Shown in pieces: positions 20,200-34,229 of a stretch of DNA of 64,000 nt (its first letter is position 1; each line of letters begins with the position of its first letter). Below the pieces are notes generated by a model, which was not told the origin of the DNA, made no database searches, and worked only from the letters and a program-made list of their open reading frames with translations. Made by a program: the position numbers and the translations under genes. The stretch is taken from positions 11,408,001 through 11,472,000 of the forward strand of contig OY540815.1 of the NCBI GenBank assembly GCA_961205875.1. The letters are read 5' to 3'. The stretch comes from Sialis fuliginosa. Its lineage: Eukaryota; Arthropoda; Insecta; Megaloptera; Sialidae.

Positions 20200-21262
20200 A
20201 TATACTTATAAAATATTGTGTATAATATGTACATTTACATATTAAAAGTCATTTTAATTAGTAGGTACTTATTTGATATTTCATTAACATATTTGTTACT
20301 ATTTATAAAAATTATTATCTAATTACTGTAATGTAAAATAATAATTTGAATAATTGAATTCAATGAGTTTGACAAGTATGACAGATGTTAAGTGAAATCA
20401 AAGAAGCTATATGAATGTGTTTATTTACAGAATTTTGGGTCAACGCTTAATTATCATGGATAATGGTCATCTGTTTGTACCTAATACCTATACATTCTAC
20501 ATAATATGTATATTATGTATGATATATACATATATGTATATACGAGATATGTATATGTAGAGGGCATGCATGTATAGCACGATCTTAATATATAATATGT
20601 GATGGAATTTGAACGTAAAATGGTATATTTTCTGAGCCATTCAGGACTTCATATTAAATCATGCTTTTGTGTGGTGTAGCTAGCAAACTTCCCTCATGTG
20701 ATATTAAAATCAGTAGAGTCTTTTATAAATGAAGCAATATTGTGTTACAGAAATAACAAATAATTTAATCATGTTTCTCCTGATAGAACATGGTAATAGT
20801 GGAGTCATATAACCGATTTTTTTTATTGAATAAAACAATCTCTCCCTACAGCGATTTTATTTTTTTAAACGTTTTAGGGATCAAGAGAAGTTCATAACTG
20901 AGTTTGTGGATTAATCCGTTTTTCGCGCGATACTTTTTTCACGACTTTTCCAGAAAATCACCAATTTTTCCTATTTGCGGTTCGGTTTTTTGCGAATATC
21001 TCGGCTTCTACTTGATCAAAAAGACAGGGTTACTTGTAAGGAACCCTTCTATTGATCTGTGGGAGGCAGAACACTATAAATTAATTTCTAACTTCGAAAA
21101 AAAATACAAACTGCCCTTAAAACAGATTTTTCATTTTTTCTTAATTATCAAATTTTGCAGGTTTATTTAGGATCATAAGAAGTACATTTTTCCTTATTTT
21201 CACCAAAATTTATATTTGTTGAAAGGTAAGGTAATGACATTTTTATTGATATATTATTATTA
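20200..21262. other. AT-rich spacer with no supported gene
   Basis: An open frame at 20904-21170 on the plus strand has no recognisable domain and a composition like the surrounding spacer. The stretch 20860-21260 may belong to the repeat block that follows. Confidence 0.35.
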
Positions 21263-21582
21263 TTAATATCTCAGCTTGGCACGAACCTACAGAATACTAC
21301 TTTTTTTAAATATATCTTACATCATTAACTTTGAGAATATCAAGTACCCTAAGACAGTTTCGACGCCTTTCCCCTATTATAAACAAATTAAAATTGATAA
21401 ATTAATAAATAAGTTGAATAGTTAATATCTCAGCTTGGCGCGATTCTACAGACTAAAACTTTTTTTTAATATAGCGTACACCATTAACTTTAAGAGTATC
21501 AAGTGCCCTAAGACCGTTGCGACTCACTTCCCCTATTATAAACAAATTAAGTTTAGTAAATTAACAAATAAGTTGAATAATT
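21263..21582. repeat. Tandem duplication, about 159-bp unit, two copies
   Basis: Two diverged copies begin TTAATATCTCAGCTTGGC at 21263 and 21422. Each also contains CATTAACTTT and CCCCTATTATAAACAAATTA at the same offset. It is non-coding. Confidence 0.85.
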
Positions 21583-21636
21583 AAGGTCAATTTATTAATG
21601 TTATAATTAAAACCATCCTTAAGCCGAACAAAATGT

Positions 21637-21920
21637 AATGCATGTGTTATAAAATGATTGTGTTTCCATTAAAATTTTTGTTATTAAAAAGTTATATCAT
21701 AATTATTATATTTATGTTTGATTTTTTAAACAAAAATAACATATATTATTTATACATTTTTTAGTAGAGTAATAATAAAATGCATGTGTTATAAAATGAT
21801 TGTGTTTCCATTAAAATTTTTGTTATTAAAAAGTTATATCATAATTATTATATTTATGTTTGATTTTTGAAACAAAAATAACATATATTATTTCTACATT
21901 TTTTAGTAGAGTAATAATAA
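21637..21920. repeat. Tandem duplication, 142-bp unit, two nearly identical copies
   Basis: The unit beginning at 21637 repeats at 21779 with only two or three differences (for example tttatacatt against tttctacatt). The near identity shows a recent duplication. Confidence 0.92.
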
Positions 21921-22016
21921 AATTCTGGCAAAATCAGGCCGGAATTTACCAGTTCCTGTCGGAACCTAAACCCGAATAAAATTAATTCGGCCGAACCGGA
22001 ATCCCGGTACACCCCT
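21921..22016. mobile_element. Right end of a transposon ending CCCGGTACACCCCTA
   Basis: The block ends CGGAATCCCGGTACACCCCT, a terminal form that recurs at 56380-56406 in the element inserted into the mariner. The matching left end was not found, so the tandem blocks at 21263-21920 may be its interior. Confidence 0.4.
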
Positions 22017-22105
22017 AGTTATTATTATTATTTTTTGGAAAATATGGTTTCATTTTTCATGTGAAGATAAAAGGGAAAATAAATCTTTTGCATTTATGAT
22101 TAAAT

Positions 22106-22284
22106 CAGCGTTTCTGAACCTTTTAGTATTTACGACCCAATTTTCAATCACAATTCTCATCGCCCCTCCCCCCCTCATACAATAATTTTCACTGAAATCA
22201 TGCTGTATTTCTATGTAATTTAATTGTATTTTCTTTCAAAAAACTTTGCTCTGCAAAAAAGGCCCAATACGTTGAGCAGTACTG
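22106..22284. mobile_element. Possible hAT remnant
   Basis: The left end CAGCGTTTCTGAACCTTTT and the right end, inverted, CAGTACTGCTCAACGTATT share the hAT-type form, but no target duplication is seen. A worn copy is possible. Confidence 0.3.
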
Positions 22285-23326
22285 ATACTATCCTATTGAC
22301 AAGTGTAAATGTTAAATTAAATAAATTTTTGATAGAGTAAGTTAATATAGTGTATTAACAGTTTTAAATCTATATAATTAGAGAAAATTACAGTTTACAA
22401 TGCCTAATATATTGGACTTATTTTTAGGTGAGTAAGAATATTCAATATCCTTAAATTAAATTTAAATATTTTTCCATTTTTTATGTAAACAAATAAATAT
22501 ATTGAAGCAAACAATTAACAAAACAAATAAAATAAAAAAATAAAATTAAAACAAAACATAAAATAGCTGTCTAAATAAACTAACAGTTCAATAGACAAAA
22601 TAAAAAAAAAATATATATATTGAATAGTTATATTAACAATAACATCAGAAGAAAGATAATATCGAAGAAATGTACTTCGTAACTAAATATTTACATAGGT
22701 AACATGAAAAATAATTAGGTACCTATTCTTGTATCAATGATCATCAAAGAAATATTAATTTACTAAAAAAAAAATAAAAACAATGTTTGTTTTTAATTAA
22801 ATATTAATGAACATTGATATAGATGAAAGATAAATTATATCACAACATAGGTATAAATTTCTTTTTTTGTTTGAAGCAATGAAACGCATAAAATACTATT
22901 AATATTTGATGTATCGTTTTGTAAAGCGAGACAAGGGGCTTATTTTTGACAATACGAGGGTTTTGAAAAGGCTCGTTTCACACAAGAGACCGATAAAAAT
23001 CAAATGTTTGCTTTACACAACTTCACTGCACAATGCACTTGTCAAATATTCATAGAGATTCACAACGCTGGAAAACGGTTTTACATAGTCTATGGAACAT
23101 TTAGAGTTGGTTAATACGTACATAACATTTGATAGCATGTAAAATATTATGATTGATATAACATATTCCTTTTGAGTTACTTACGTCCGGTTTCACAAAC
23201 GATAGATAACTAACGGTTAAATGTATTTCAATTCGTTATTTCGAGACCCGAACTACTAGCAAAAATAATTACGTACCAAATACCCGAAATATATCCATAT
23301 CCGTAACCAAATCCTAAAAGTTATAT
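22285..23326. other. AT-rich spacer
   Basis: No supported gene. The last part (23240-23326) and 23767-23810 share 'atatccgtaa'-like words and may be one older repeat split by the next element. Confidence 0.35.
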
Positions 23327-23766
23327 GGTACTGGCACCAGTTATAGCCGCTATAAGAGCAAGGTTTATTGTTTTTGTGATTGACGGGTTTCTTTTTGAGC
23401 ACGCAGTGATGGACACTTGCTAATGATTACAAAATGATAAGTATTACGACACAAAAGATATAAAAGAAAGAATCGTCAAATTTGAAACAATGTAAAGCAG
23501 TTTCTTTGATAATATAGATAATAATTAATAGATAAATTATTATACTAATAACTAAACAATTGGCTAATAGGTGTAAAAATGGTGGACATTGCACCATTTT
23601 GACACCTATTGTCCAATTGTCATCAAATCACTCTGTAAGACAATTAAATGTATATAGATTAATATTCAGAAATGGTAGGTATCACATCAACAAATGTTTC
23701 TAATTCAGTACATTTAATTAAAAAATTGCCATTACTGGGGTCATATCCAAGACTGGTGCCAGTACC
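23327..23766. mobile_element. MITE with perfect 15-bp inverted repeats, copy 1
   Basis: GGTACTGGCACCAGT and its exact complement form the ends. The interior (AGAGCAAGGTTTA, ATCGTCAAATTTGAAACAAT, TTAAATGTA) matches a second copy at 46552-47070. The flanks ttatat and ttatct may be a target duplication. Confidence 0.75.
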
Positions 23767-23884
23767 TTATCTCTATTCGTATCCGTAATCGATATGTCAT
23801 ATCCCTAACAACCTTAGTTCATATATAACTAAAACATATAAAATTACGGTGAATGCATAATCCAGAGTTTGTCAAGAGAGAAAT

Positions 23885-23918
<34 letters not shown>
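23885..23918. repeat. (GA)n microsatellite
   Basis: Two GA runs separated by ATGAAA. The Ser/Leu-rich minus-strand frame that crosses it is an artefact. Confidence 0.9.
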
Positions 23919-23919
<1 letters not shown>

Positions 23920-23929
23920 AGCAATACCA

Positions 23930-24130
23930 TTTTCAATTGGTTCCTTTATCAATGGTTCCAGGCCGGTAATCTCTGTACAGGTATAATATGGCGCTCGCAG
24001 GCACGTCGCGGGAATGCCTCTGACAGATTTGAATTTAAAGCAGGTGAAACGATAAATTGAAGAAACCGCCGGCCGTGCAAACAATGGCATGTATAAAATC
24101 ATTACTATCTGATATAATGTCAATAACATG
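23930..24130. other. GC-richer island 4, possible regulatory DNA
   Basis: It contains ATATGGCGCTCGCAGGC and CCGCCGGCCGTG, uncommon words in this AT-rich surrounding. No repeat ends were found. Confidence 0.35.
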
Positions 24131-26540
24131 TTTACTAATCGATACAGTGTACGATATACGAAATATTTTGTACGCATATCTTGGATCATATTTTATATTC
24201 AGAATCCACCTTGAAAGGTTACAGTCTAGCTTCTATATATGTATATGTACAGTTAAAATAAGTAGAGTAAAGTCCCCTATTATGGAATATGTTTCTTATT
24301 ATATGGAATATATGTTTAAATTGTGGTATGAATATCCAGTAACAGTTTAACCTTTTGTAATCCCTTCATATATATGGTTTTGAGCACGTACGCATTTTCA
24401 AATAATTAGTTTTAAATGAATATGTAATCATATTGTTTTTATTAAAAAAATTTTAAGATAAGTTAAAATATAAATTATTTATTTTTATTGCGGAGGATGG
24501 AAAATGTATCCAATGCTAGTTATGTCCACATTGGGATCATGAAAAATACGCATTTTAATTTCCTTTTTAATATAAATTTTGTTGATCACTTGTTATTCTA
24601 AAATTTTGATAAAATATATTTTTATTATGTTTAAACTTCTCACTCCATATTAAAATTGCTCACTATTCCATTATTAAGAATGTATTATGTAGAAAAATGT
24701 AGCTTTTTTTATATCTATTTATATATATTTTTACCTTTTCTTGAGTGGATCTGTTATGTGAGAAAATATTTATTTATATCTCTCTATTTTGAAAATATAT
24801 AATATTAACAGTATGATTTTATGTAAAATGAGTTCGTAGGTTAAAAAAATAAAGATATTATAACAACTTGACTGCTCCCTGTTAATGATCAAAATATATT
24901 AATTTTAGTACCAATTAGTAATATATCGATATACCTATATAATAATATATTTACAGTTTTAATTTTCTTTAAATACGTATAGCAAGGAAATAAAGGAAAA
25001 TGTATGAGGTTCCAAATTTAAATAAATTTAAGTAACTTATTGTTATAATTTTTAAATTAAGTTTTCAATGCTTTCCCTTGGTCATTTGAAACATCAGGTA
25101 TATATATTACAAATAATGTTATAATTGATACATATCGGCCCCTACAGGTTGATTGAGTAGCAATCATTGTGTTGTTTTGCTGATAACAAATGCATTTTAT
25201 CAATCATCTTTCTACATATTTCCCTGATAATAAATCAACGGACGTCTGGACGATCGCGAATAAATCATTCATTCATGAATATTAAATTTAGAGCAATTTT
25301 TTACCTTTTCTTTCTTGACTGCATGCAAACAAAAGGTTGTATTAAAAAAGATATGATGGTAAGATTAAAAAATATAGGTATGGTACGTGTGTATAAATAA
25401 GGGTTCGTAATTAATGACTTGTTCCCTTCTTAAAAATATATTTTCTTTAATTAAATCGATGTTAGACGAACATAATACATAAATATGGTATGTAGGCTAT
25501 GTTTTACAGGCAATTTAATAAAAATTTTGATTTTTAAAATTTGTGTGTGTGTCTACATATTTGATTATTTCAACTTTACACAAAAACTATTGAAGATATT
25601 TTGATGGAATGATGATAGTTGAGTTAAAACAGGCCCGTATTAAGAACATATATAAATGCAAAGAATAATCGATAACAGTTGTGATGTAATTAAACCAGTA
25701 GTAGTAGTAATTTGGTGCCTACGTTTTAGAATAGTTAGCCGCGCTGGAATTCACCAATTTTGAAATATACGGACGAAGTCACAGGAGAAATTCTAGTATT
25801 AAATAGAAATATATGTCTGTTTGGAACTTCATTTTATAAGAAGATTGGTGTTACCATTGCTCTTAAAATATTTTTTTGTTATTGTTTGATATGTGTCGAG
25901 ATGGTAGCGATGAGTTCAGTGGTAAAAATCGAAACTAACGCAATCGGGTCAATTGTTACCAACCTAACTTAACCGGTGTTTAGTAAACAATTAAATCAGT
26001 GATTAGGTATATACGTTTAACAATTAGAGTATTTAATTTATTTTATAAAGAAATTAAGTTTAACTAATGAAAAATATGAAAAATACATCAGAAATGGCTG
26101 GTGCAAGGTTTTCTTAAAAAAAAATCTATCAATAAAATGCACTGTTGTGTATAGTAAAAAAGAACTTTTGATATGAAAATAGCGAATTATTTAATTAAAC
26201 ACGTTTATCAAACTAAGAATTGACAGCTCACCCGATAAGAATAGTTCATTTTTTCATCGCTCGATCTAAGACACATATCATTACTAGAAAATACTTTAAA
26301 ATACACCGTCAGAGATAATATTTATCATAGTTATATTATTTCAAATGGTTCTCATGTATACAAACATTTAAAAATACCTATACTTATTCGTAAAAAAATG
26401 CCAAAGCATTCAAAAATAAAAAGAAAACATTCTTTGTGCGTATAAATACTATAATCGCGTTATATTTTCTGAACCATATCACTTTTATTATAAATCAAAA
26501 CGTTTAGTGAACAGAGTAGTACCAGAATTTCAAAGGAAAA
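24131..26540. other. AT-rich spacer with no supported gene
   Basis: Short open frames at 25167-25400 and 25760-25972 (plus) have no recognisable domain or splice context. Confidence 0.4.
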
Positions 26541-26960
26541 ACCCCCAACGGCAACTTTTCCAACACTACTAAGTCCTATCTGCAGAACGGAACCGTTTTT
26601 TTCCTCGTTGACCATAATTCATACAAATGTCTATCCTTTTGATGTGAAACGTCTTCCTGCTTTTTCAAAGATGCTTTCACAATGAAATTGGCTTTTACGC
26701 CGAGCAATGTCGTCGCCAAAAATGCAATTTTACACTACATTGGTCATTCCGCAAGGCTCGCTCTTGCGGTGTGTTCTGCCGGCCGACGACGACTCAACTC
26801 CGCCGAACAGATTTATATAAATAACCAGTGACGGCAAATGTACAGACGTAATGAGTCCATTCACATCCCTGGTGTATGACTTTAAGATTTATATAAGAGC
26901 ACTGGAGGGAAAATGAAGTCGAGTTTCATTTACTCGTATTATCGTGGTTAATATTCAGAG
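26540..26960 (+). promoter_or_regulatory. GC-richer island 5 with two TATA-like elements
   Basis: The identical 11-mer GATTTATATAA occurs at 26810-26820 and 26886-26896, 76 bp apart, in a CpG-rich block. Each is followed by sequence of normal composition that could hold a start site. The first ATG downstream (26914) opens only 12 codons. A promoter of a non-coding RNA or a distant first exon is possible, but equally this may be a conserved enhancer. Confidence 0.35.
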
Positions 26961-28171
26961 AGCTATTCTGTTGTGGAATACAACTGTTTAATATTACATT
27001 TTCAAGTAAAAGAGAAATTGTGGAATTGTTATAATTTATATTATAAAATATATTTATAAATAAAGAAAATAAAAGATATAAAATAAAAAACTTACAGTTT
27101 TAATTTACAACTGAAATAGTTAAAAAAATCTAAATACATATTGTTTTCGATTTTAATAACACCTACTTCACATAATTATATTATTCATAATATACTTATC
27201 AAATACTCGATTTTGCCATGTTACAACAATGAGATGATTTTTAGTTGTATACTAATTAGGTATATTAACTAATTATTTATAAAATAAATAAAATATGAAA
27301 CATCAAATGAAAAAAAACTAGTTGAATTTACGCATTTGAATCACTATATTTCAAGATTACAATAAATATAATTCCAATAAAAAGTTATAAACGACTTACA
27401 AACGGCTCCATAATTATATTTTAAATGAAGACCGTTCTGTTATTAGATAGCCATATCAAATTTTTGAATAAATGAAAAAATTGACTTTGAGAAAGTTCTA
27501 AAGAATACTTAGCTATATTTATAATATAATATATTAATAAGTTTAATAACTGTCATAAGTTGTAAAAAGGTACCTTATCCTTGATTTACATTGTCTAACA
27601 CTGAAATTTTCATCAAAATCGGTTCAGTAGTAGATAGATTGATAAAAATCTTAAAAAACAATCAAAATGGATACCTGTAAAATAACGAATATAGCCAAAA
27701 AGGTTGAAATATTTACAGAATCTATATAGTTTTACATAATAATATGATCAAATACGTTCGCTTACATAAAAGTTGTAAGCCCCCCCCATGTTTTCACTTT
27801 AAAAGCCGCCACTAAATAAGGTCAATGGACGGGGGTTGGAAATATTTATGACTGTGTGTGTATGTGTGCTTATCTTTGTAGATTTCTTAGAAAACAATTC
27901 GGATAGGATTTAAGTTTAGTGGTTCCATTTTGACCGTGGCTTGATTCACTTTATCGGGGGAGATGGCTTTTAAAAATATAATTTCCCCCTTTTAATGGTT
28001 AAACGCTGTTTGAAGTGAACGTTGAATCTTTTCTGGTGGTCTTTAGTGGTATTTTAATTAAAAAGTTTAATCGCTAGTGCAACTAGACTCCATTCATTAC
28101 ATTAATGAAAAATCTAAAAAATGTTTATAATTATAAAAATATAGATTTTTTTAAATATATCTTTAGATCAG
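26961..28171. other. AT-rich spacer with degraded repeat pieces
   Basis: Around 27600-27660 and 27830-28080 there are phrases typical of old insect repeats (atcggttcagtagtagatag; gactgtgtgtgtatgtgtg), too worn to delimit. Confidence 0.35.
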
Positions 28172-28901
28172 TTTTTAGGGTTTCGTAGAAAAATAGAAAT
28201 CCTTATAGTTTCGCTCTGTCCGTCCGTCCGTCTATATAAATTTTATAACGATTAAGATGAAATTTGGTATACGGACGTAATAGATTAATAACCCAAAAAC
28301 AGAAATGATGAGATTTTTGAAAAAAACATTTTTTTGGATTCCCTTTCAATAGACTAAAAAGTATATTCAAATTTTTTTTTCACTTATCCCATTCAGATAG
28401 CTCTAAAATGCAACAAAAAATGATTTAAGATCTTTTGAATTTAACCCTCCAGTCACGATATATTTACGTTCAAAGGCGTTATCAGAGCGCCTTCCCCTCT
28501 ATTTTCTAAACTATCGATGTAAAAAATCTGAAAAAAATCCATAATGTAACTTTTAATTAGTGCTTTCACTGAAAATTATAACGAAAACTGTCAAAACATT
28601 TTTGGACCCCTCTCCCAAAGACTGAAGTGTACTCACATATTTTTCTTTAATTACCCCATTGAGTGGAGTATATTTAGATAGGTCTCCTAAAATTCAACAA
28701 ATGACCTTTTGATTTTAACCCATCAGTCACAATATATTTGTTTTTAAATGTGGTTATCAGAAAAAAAATCTGATAATATTTCAGAATGTAGTTTTTAATT
28801 AGTACTTTCAATGAAAATTATAACGAACATTAAATCGTAGTGAGAATGACTGCGGAACCCTATCATGTGCGTGCCCAATACGCACTTGACCGGGTTTTTT
28901 T
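28172..28901 (+). repeat. Interspersed repeat of the 'TTTTTAGGGTTCCGTA' type, copy 2
   Basis: Same family and orientation as 6866-7386, beginning TTTTTAGGGTTTCGTAGAAA and ending CGCACTTGACCGGG. Its interior block (CCCATTxxGTGG ... ATAACGAA) is present twice (from about 28310 and about 28590), so this copy is longer than copy 1 by an internal tandem duplication. Confidence 0.75.
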
Positions 28902-31900
28902 ACAAGAAAACATATTTCAACAAAAAATCGTTTAATGAAATTGGAAACTCAATGGTGGAATATAACCATTAGTTTATTTTATGTTTTAGGTAAATATTTT
29001 AATTTTAATGGTAAATTCTCGGTCCGAGATAGATAATTATCTAATAATAAATTATTTTAATAATTGCGAAATATATTAGTTATACTTAAATTACAATATA
29101 TTAATCGTTATTTGAGATTTCATAAATTTAATTAAAATTTTTAAAATTTAAAAACAATCACTGCATCTCATAAGACAAGGAATAATTAAATTTAGATTAA
29201 TGAATTTTTTATAAGGCATCTCTTATTTAAGCACCTCATTTTATTCAAAATTATAAATGAAGACGGATTTATTTTTAGAGATTAAAGTCACCACTTAGGT
29301 TATGATCCGTATTATATAATTTGCAGTTAAGATATATAGGGTGTTTTATATATTGTTAGTAAAAAGGAAAAATTCAAATCTATTTCATTTTATGTATAGT
29401 AAGCATTGAAAGATTTTTTAACTTATTGCAAACTTTCCTAAATCCTCTTGTCGGAAACGGGGGGCAGTAGACTATCAAATAGCAAATTTTACGATCATTT
29501 TTGAAAATTATTTTATAATTCGTATTTTATATTATCAAGTTTTAATTATTGTATTGCAAAAATATCTTGAATAAATTTAAAATTTATTTATTGTACATAT
29601 AATATCACCGAGAAGAAATTAAAATAATCATAATTATATTAATTATAATATTAATAATAAAATAATAATAATACATTATCTTATTTCGCGAAATAAAATT
29701 TTATAAAATTATCACAGAGAAAATATGTAGATATATAAAATGAATATTCATATGATTAAATAATAACGGAAAGAACAAACAAATAATTAAAATTATTATT
29801 AATATGTATTTAATAACTTTTAATAATAGTAAAGATGGTAGGTAGGTATGTATACCTACAATAATTAAATATAAATATATAAGTATATAAAAGTTGTAAT
29901 AATTATTAATATTTTTATATATTATTATTATTAATTTAATACTTAATGGTATTATTGCTTATTATTACTCATTGTCAGTTAACAAAAATAAGATATCACG
30001 ATTTACGAATAAAAATATATGGTGCAATTCAGTTGATAATTATAATTGAATACAGCTAGCAAATATCAAAACAATGTTTAAATATTTCAAAACAACCTGT
30101 ATATATGCATATACACATCCGATTTTGTCTTCTAGTCAGTTTGAATGGTGCGATGAGGTATTTGCAATTCAAATGTCATTAAATTCTTAAGAAATAATTG
30201 AAATGCCACGTTTAAAAATTAATTTCCTCCTTCGGATTCATAATCTCTTAACTAGAATATCGTTGGATACGAAACCCAAAGTTCTAAATGAAATATCATG
30301 AATTTTCAAGTCGCGATAAATGTTTTATGGGTTGGAAAAGTTACTTAGCACTGTTCCGAAAAGCGCACGACGGACACAAGCTGAAAAATTGCTGAAAATA
30401 CAATTATTTTTGTTGTGTTTTCATTTAATTTATACGCAAATGATATTAGAAGTTTTTGAAATTGGGTTTTAATACTTGTTAGCATTCAATTTGATTATTA
30501 ATGTTATTGTCGTATTTTCGTATATAAATTGTAAAATAAATAACTGCCATGGTTGCTACTGTTTTTTTGTTGTGATTAAAGATTGAATAGTTTTTTACTG
30601 AACTATTCTATTCCATATATTTTATATATTATTGTACTTCTTTAGTATACATGTTTAATGAAAGGGTACTGAAAATATTTCACATGAGTTATCTTTTTAC
30701 AAACAAAATTAAACAAGGCTTAACAAATTTTAATGACACAAAAAATCGAACTGTTTCAAAACAATTTGTTGATTGCGATCAGGAGAGCTACAAAATAATG
30801 AGCACAATGCATGTAGAACGAGCAACTAAAACCTATAAAAGGAATTAAATCCTTAATACCATCGAAACCGCACTCATAATGTGGGTCTTACACCGTTTAC
30901 TAAATCAGTAGTGGAAGGACGTATCGAATATTACATGCACATATACACTCATTTCCCCTTCCTCCTGATAATCCAGAATGCCGTTAATAAAATCCAGAAC
31001 GTGGATGGAACAATGTAAAGGGGTTGATATTGAATTAACACGTTCCATGCTTGGTGAGATATGATTCAGTATATTTTTAAATTTATTTTATAATAAATAT
31101 GTACCTCTATACGTGTGTATACACATATTACATACATCAGGATTAAAATTTTTTGTGATGTTACATTTTTATTTTATTAACTAACTAGAAATTCTCCGTG
31201 GTTGCACTCGCGTTTATTTCAAAATCGGTGAATACCCGTACGACTGGCTGCTCTAAAATGTAGACACTACGTCACACCACGGCGGCAGTGATGGTGATTA
31301 ATTACATTAACCCAATCGTGTCCAGCGTTACATATATGTAACAGAGCGCTTTTGTTAAGATTTTGCGTTTGATGTAAGATTATTTTAATTGGAATGGGTT
31401 TGAAATCATACTTATTTTCGAGTATTGGACTGAATACATCAACAATGCAATTACCAACGTTCTGTAGTTTTAGTATACATAGATAGGTATGAATTGATGA
31501 CAGAAAAATCAGCAATATCGGTAACAAAAAAAACTTCGGGAACGATTGAGTTAACATCACAATTGTGAATAAAATTGTAATAAATTTTATTAATAAGGGC
31601 CTACTGTAATTATCATAAAGTCTTAACTAATTCTAGGATCTTATAGGTTTTGTAATAGTGAAAGACCCATTAAATTTGATTCCATAATTTTTGTATCAAG
31701 TTGGAACAAACAAACAGATGGAGAAAAAGATTCAATTTATAAAAATGGATTATATTGCTTGTAACATATGTATATGTATAATGACCAAATATAGAATAAT
31801 ATAGAAAAAATCTTTTTTATTTTTTATTATTCAGACAGAGCCCGCAGATTCATATATTAGTATTGACTAAGTTAAGTAAATATTTAATGATTCCGCAGAA

Positions 31901-32276
31901 TCTGTAATCTCAATACAGATTGTAACTAGGGCTGTCACTATATATCAAAACAATACGGTTGTCAAAATATAGGCATATATCATATAGGCCATAGGTTTGA
32001 AAGGAAATTATAATATTTATTATTATAAATAAAAAAATATATATATAATTTATACAATTGACTGTTTTTATTATTTTTAACCATATACCTAATACAATTA
32101 ATTACAATGAGCATCCGTATCAAATTTAATTTTGGAAACAAATTATTTCTTTTTCTACATATTAATACCCTTATAGGTTTGATATAAAAATGGATGGAAT
32201 ATACTTAAAAAACTTAATAATAAAAATATATGAAAATAAATAGTAGTTCTCAATCAATGTTTGCTTTTTATATAAT
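28902..32276. other. AT-rich spacer with no supported gene
   Basis: The open frames 30651-30848 (plus) and 31267-31560 (minus) show no family features. About 30840-31030 and 31220-31340 are slightly GC-richer. A CTAGGGCTGTCAC hAT-type end lies near 31926 without a partner. Confidence 0.35.
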
Positions 32277-33106
32277 ACTAGCTGGGCCCACGCGGCTTCG
32301 CTCGCGTAGACTACGGAATTATTGTTTAGGATTTTTGAAAAATATAGTTTAATTAATTAAGTACAAACACGATTAGTTATTATTGTAATAATAATTTATC
32401 AATACCTAAATTACCTAACAAAAACGAATCAGAAGAAAAAAGTACAAATAATTTGTGTTCTGTTTAAATTTAAATGTTAATTATTGAAAACAAAATAAAC
32501 ACAAACGATCAGCCGAGGGACTCCGAATATCTACCGAGCGTACGCGAATCCAGTCTGATGTACTCGCTTCGATGCGGCACGACACCATACATTTAAGATG
32601 TTACCTTTATAAATATATTTTAAGATATTTTCTAAACTATACGACCAAATTGGATGCTGTAAAGGGCAAACTATATCTACATTAAGTGCTTATGACGATG
32701 AAATCATTTATTTCGATATGGATTAATGTTTTGCAGGTCATAAGTCCATGTAAACAGAACCCAAATATTTTATGTTTTTTTTGTAACATAAAAGCAGTCA
32801 TTGTGGCTAAAATATAAAAGTTAGACATATGGTGTCGCGGACTTAATTGAAGAACTTTTGATTCTACACAATTCTTTATTACATTATTTTGTTCTATATT
32901 GAACGGTTTAGGCAGCGTATTACAAAACAGCGCGCCGACGGCAAAAATTTTTCCGACTTGATTTACTATTATTGTCACTGCTTAGTTGTTATGTTATCTA
33001 ACCTAAAAAAATATAGCCTATAACCTGGCCAGAGAACGTACCTATGAATTAAAAAAAAAAACACGTCAATCGGATAAGTGGTTCTCGAGTGATAAGGTAA
33101 CTAACG

Positions 33107-33156
<50 letters not shown>

Positions 33157-33185
33157 GAGACGTTGAGCTTTATATATATTAAGGA
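32277..33185 (+). mobile_element. Retroposon-like repeat, 'CTAGCTGGGCCC' type
   Basis: It starts ACTAGCTGGGCCCACGCGGC and ends with GTTGAGCTTTATATATATTA after a (CAGA)n run. Elements with this start and tail are scattered through insect genomes. It has no coding frame. The boundaries are approximate and no target duplication is clear. Confidence 0.5.
33107..33156. repeat. (CAGA)n microsatellite
   Basis: About 12 GACA units near the 3' end of the retroposon-like repeat. Confidence 0.95.
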
Positions 33186-34229
33186 TAATGTACTCTTATT
33201 AAACTACGTACTAAGCATCATTACAATATACCAATAGATTTTTAAGTAAGTAAGTAGGTTTTAGTACGATAATTTTTGGCTGGAGAATTTAAATAGTATC
33301 AGTCGTAAGAATATTTAAATCCAACACACGACGTTGACATTTTTTACATTTTAATTGGATATAAATTTAATCCCATGATAACTTTCGCTGATGCATTTGT
33401 TTGAAATTAATCACAATTTAACGCTTTGCTAGGTTTACGAAGATTTGTGTTGGCATACGTACACCGTACACGTAGTAAAACTTGTCAAAGGTGGAATCGT
33501 AAATGGGATGGGCTTTTCCGACTTAATTTGGAATTTCATTGTAGATAGGTTTAAACAAATAATTGATTTATTTATCTGTACATGTTTTTAATAATTTTTA
33601 GTTGTAGTAGAATATGTTTAAGTAAAATAACTAAAAATAACAGTTAGGTGATTATTATTAACTAGCGGACTTTTTTGCTTGTTTATTTTTTTATGTTGGC
33701 AGCACAAATAATATTTTAAGATAGGGGAAGAAATTTTATTTTTTTCCTTTTTATCTCGGTTCCTATGCGAGATAGGGGGTTGTTTTTCCATCATAACCCG
33801 AATCGAATGAAACTAATTATAACCCTCTATACGTGACAGGGGATGACATATTATAATAAAATAAATATTAAATTATTATTTTTTTATTCATTACTAGAGA
33901 TTGGAAAAATAGTTGTTATTTTCAATGAAATTGTTACTAGTTGAATTTTTTTCGGAAAAAAGTTGGTAAATAGTTTTTTTTTACGATTTAAAAATAATTA
34001 GTGCAAACGAAGCAGTAAAAAGTGTCGCAAATAGTTTAAAAATAGTTGTAAAGGTAGTTGCAAATAGTTGATTTCAAATTGTGTTCAATCAAACCAATTT
34101 TCTGAAAACGGTGGAGATATGTAATAAAAATTACAATAAATGTATTTTTACGCAATAGTTGAAAAACTATTTTTCCAATCTCTATTCATTACTTATATAT
34201 AATCGTAAATATCTCGGATCTTAGTTAAA

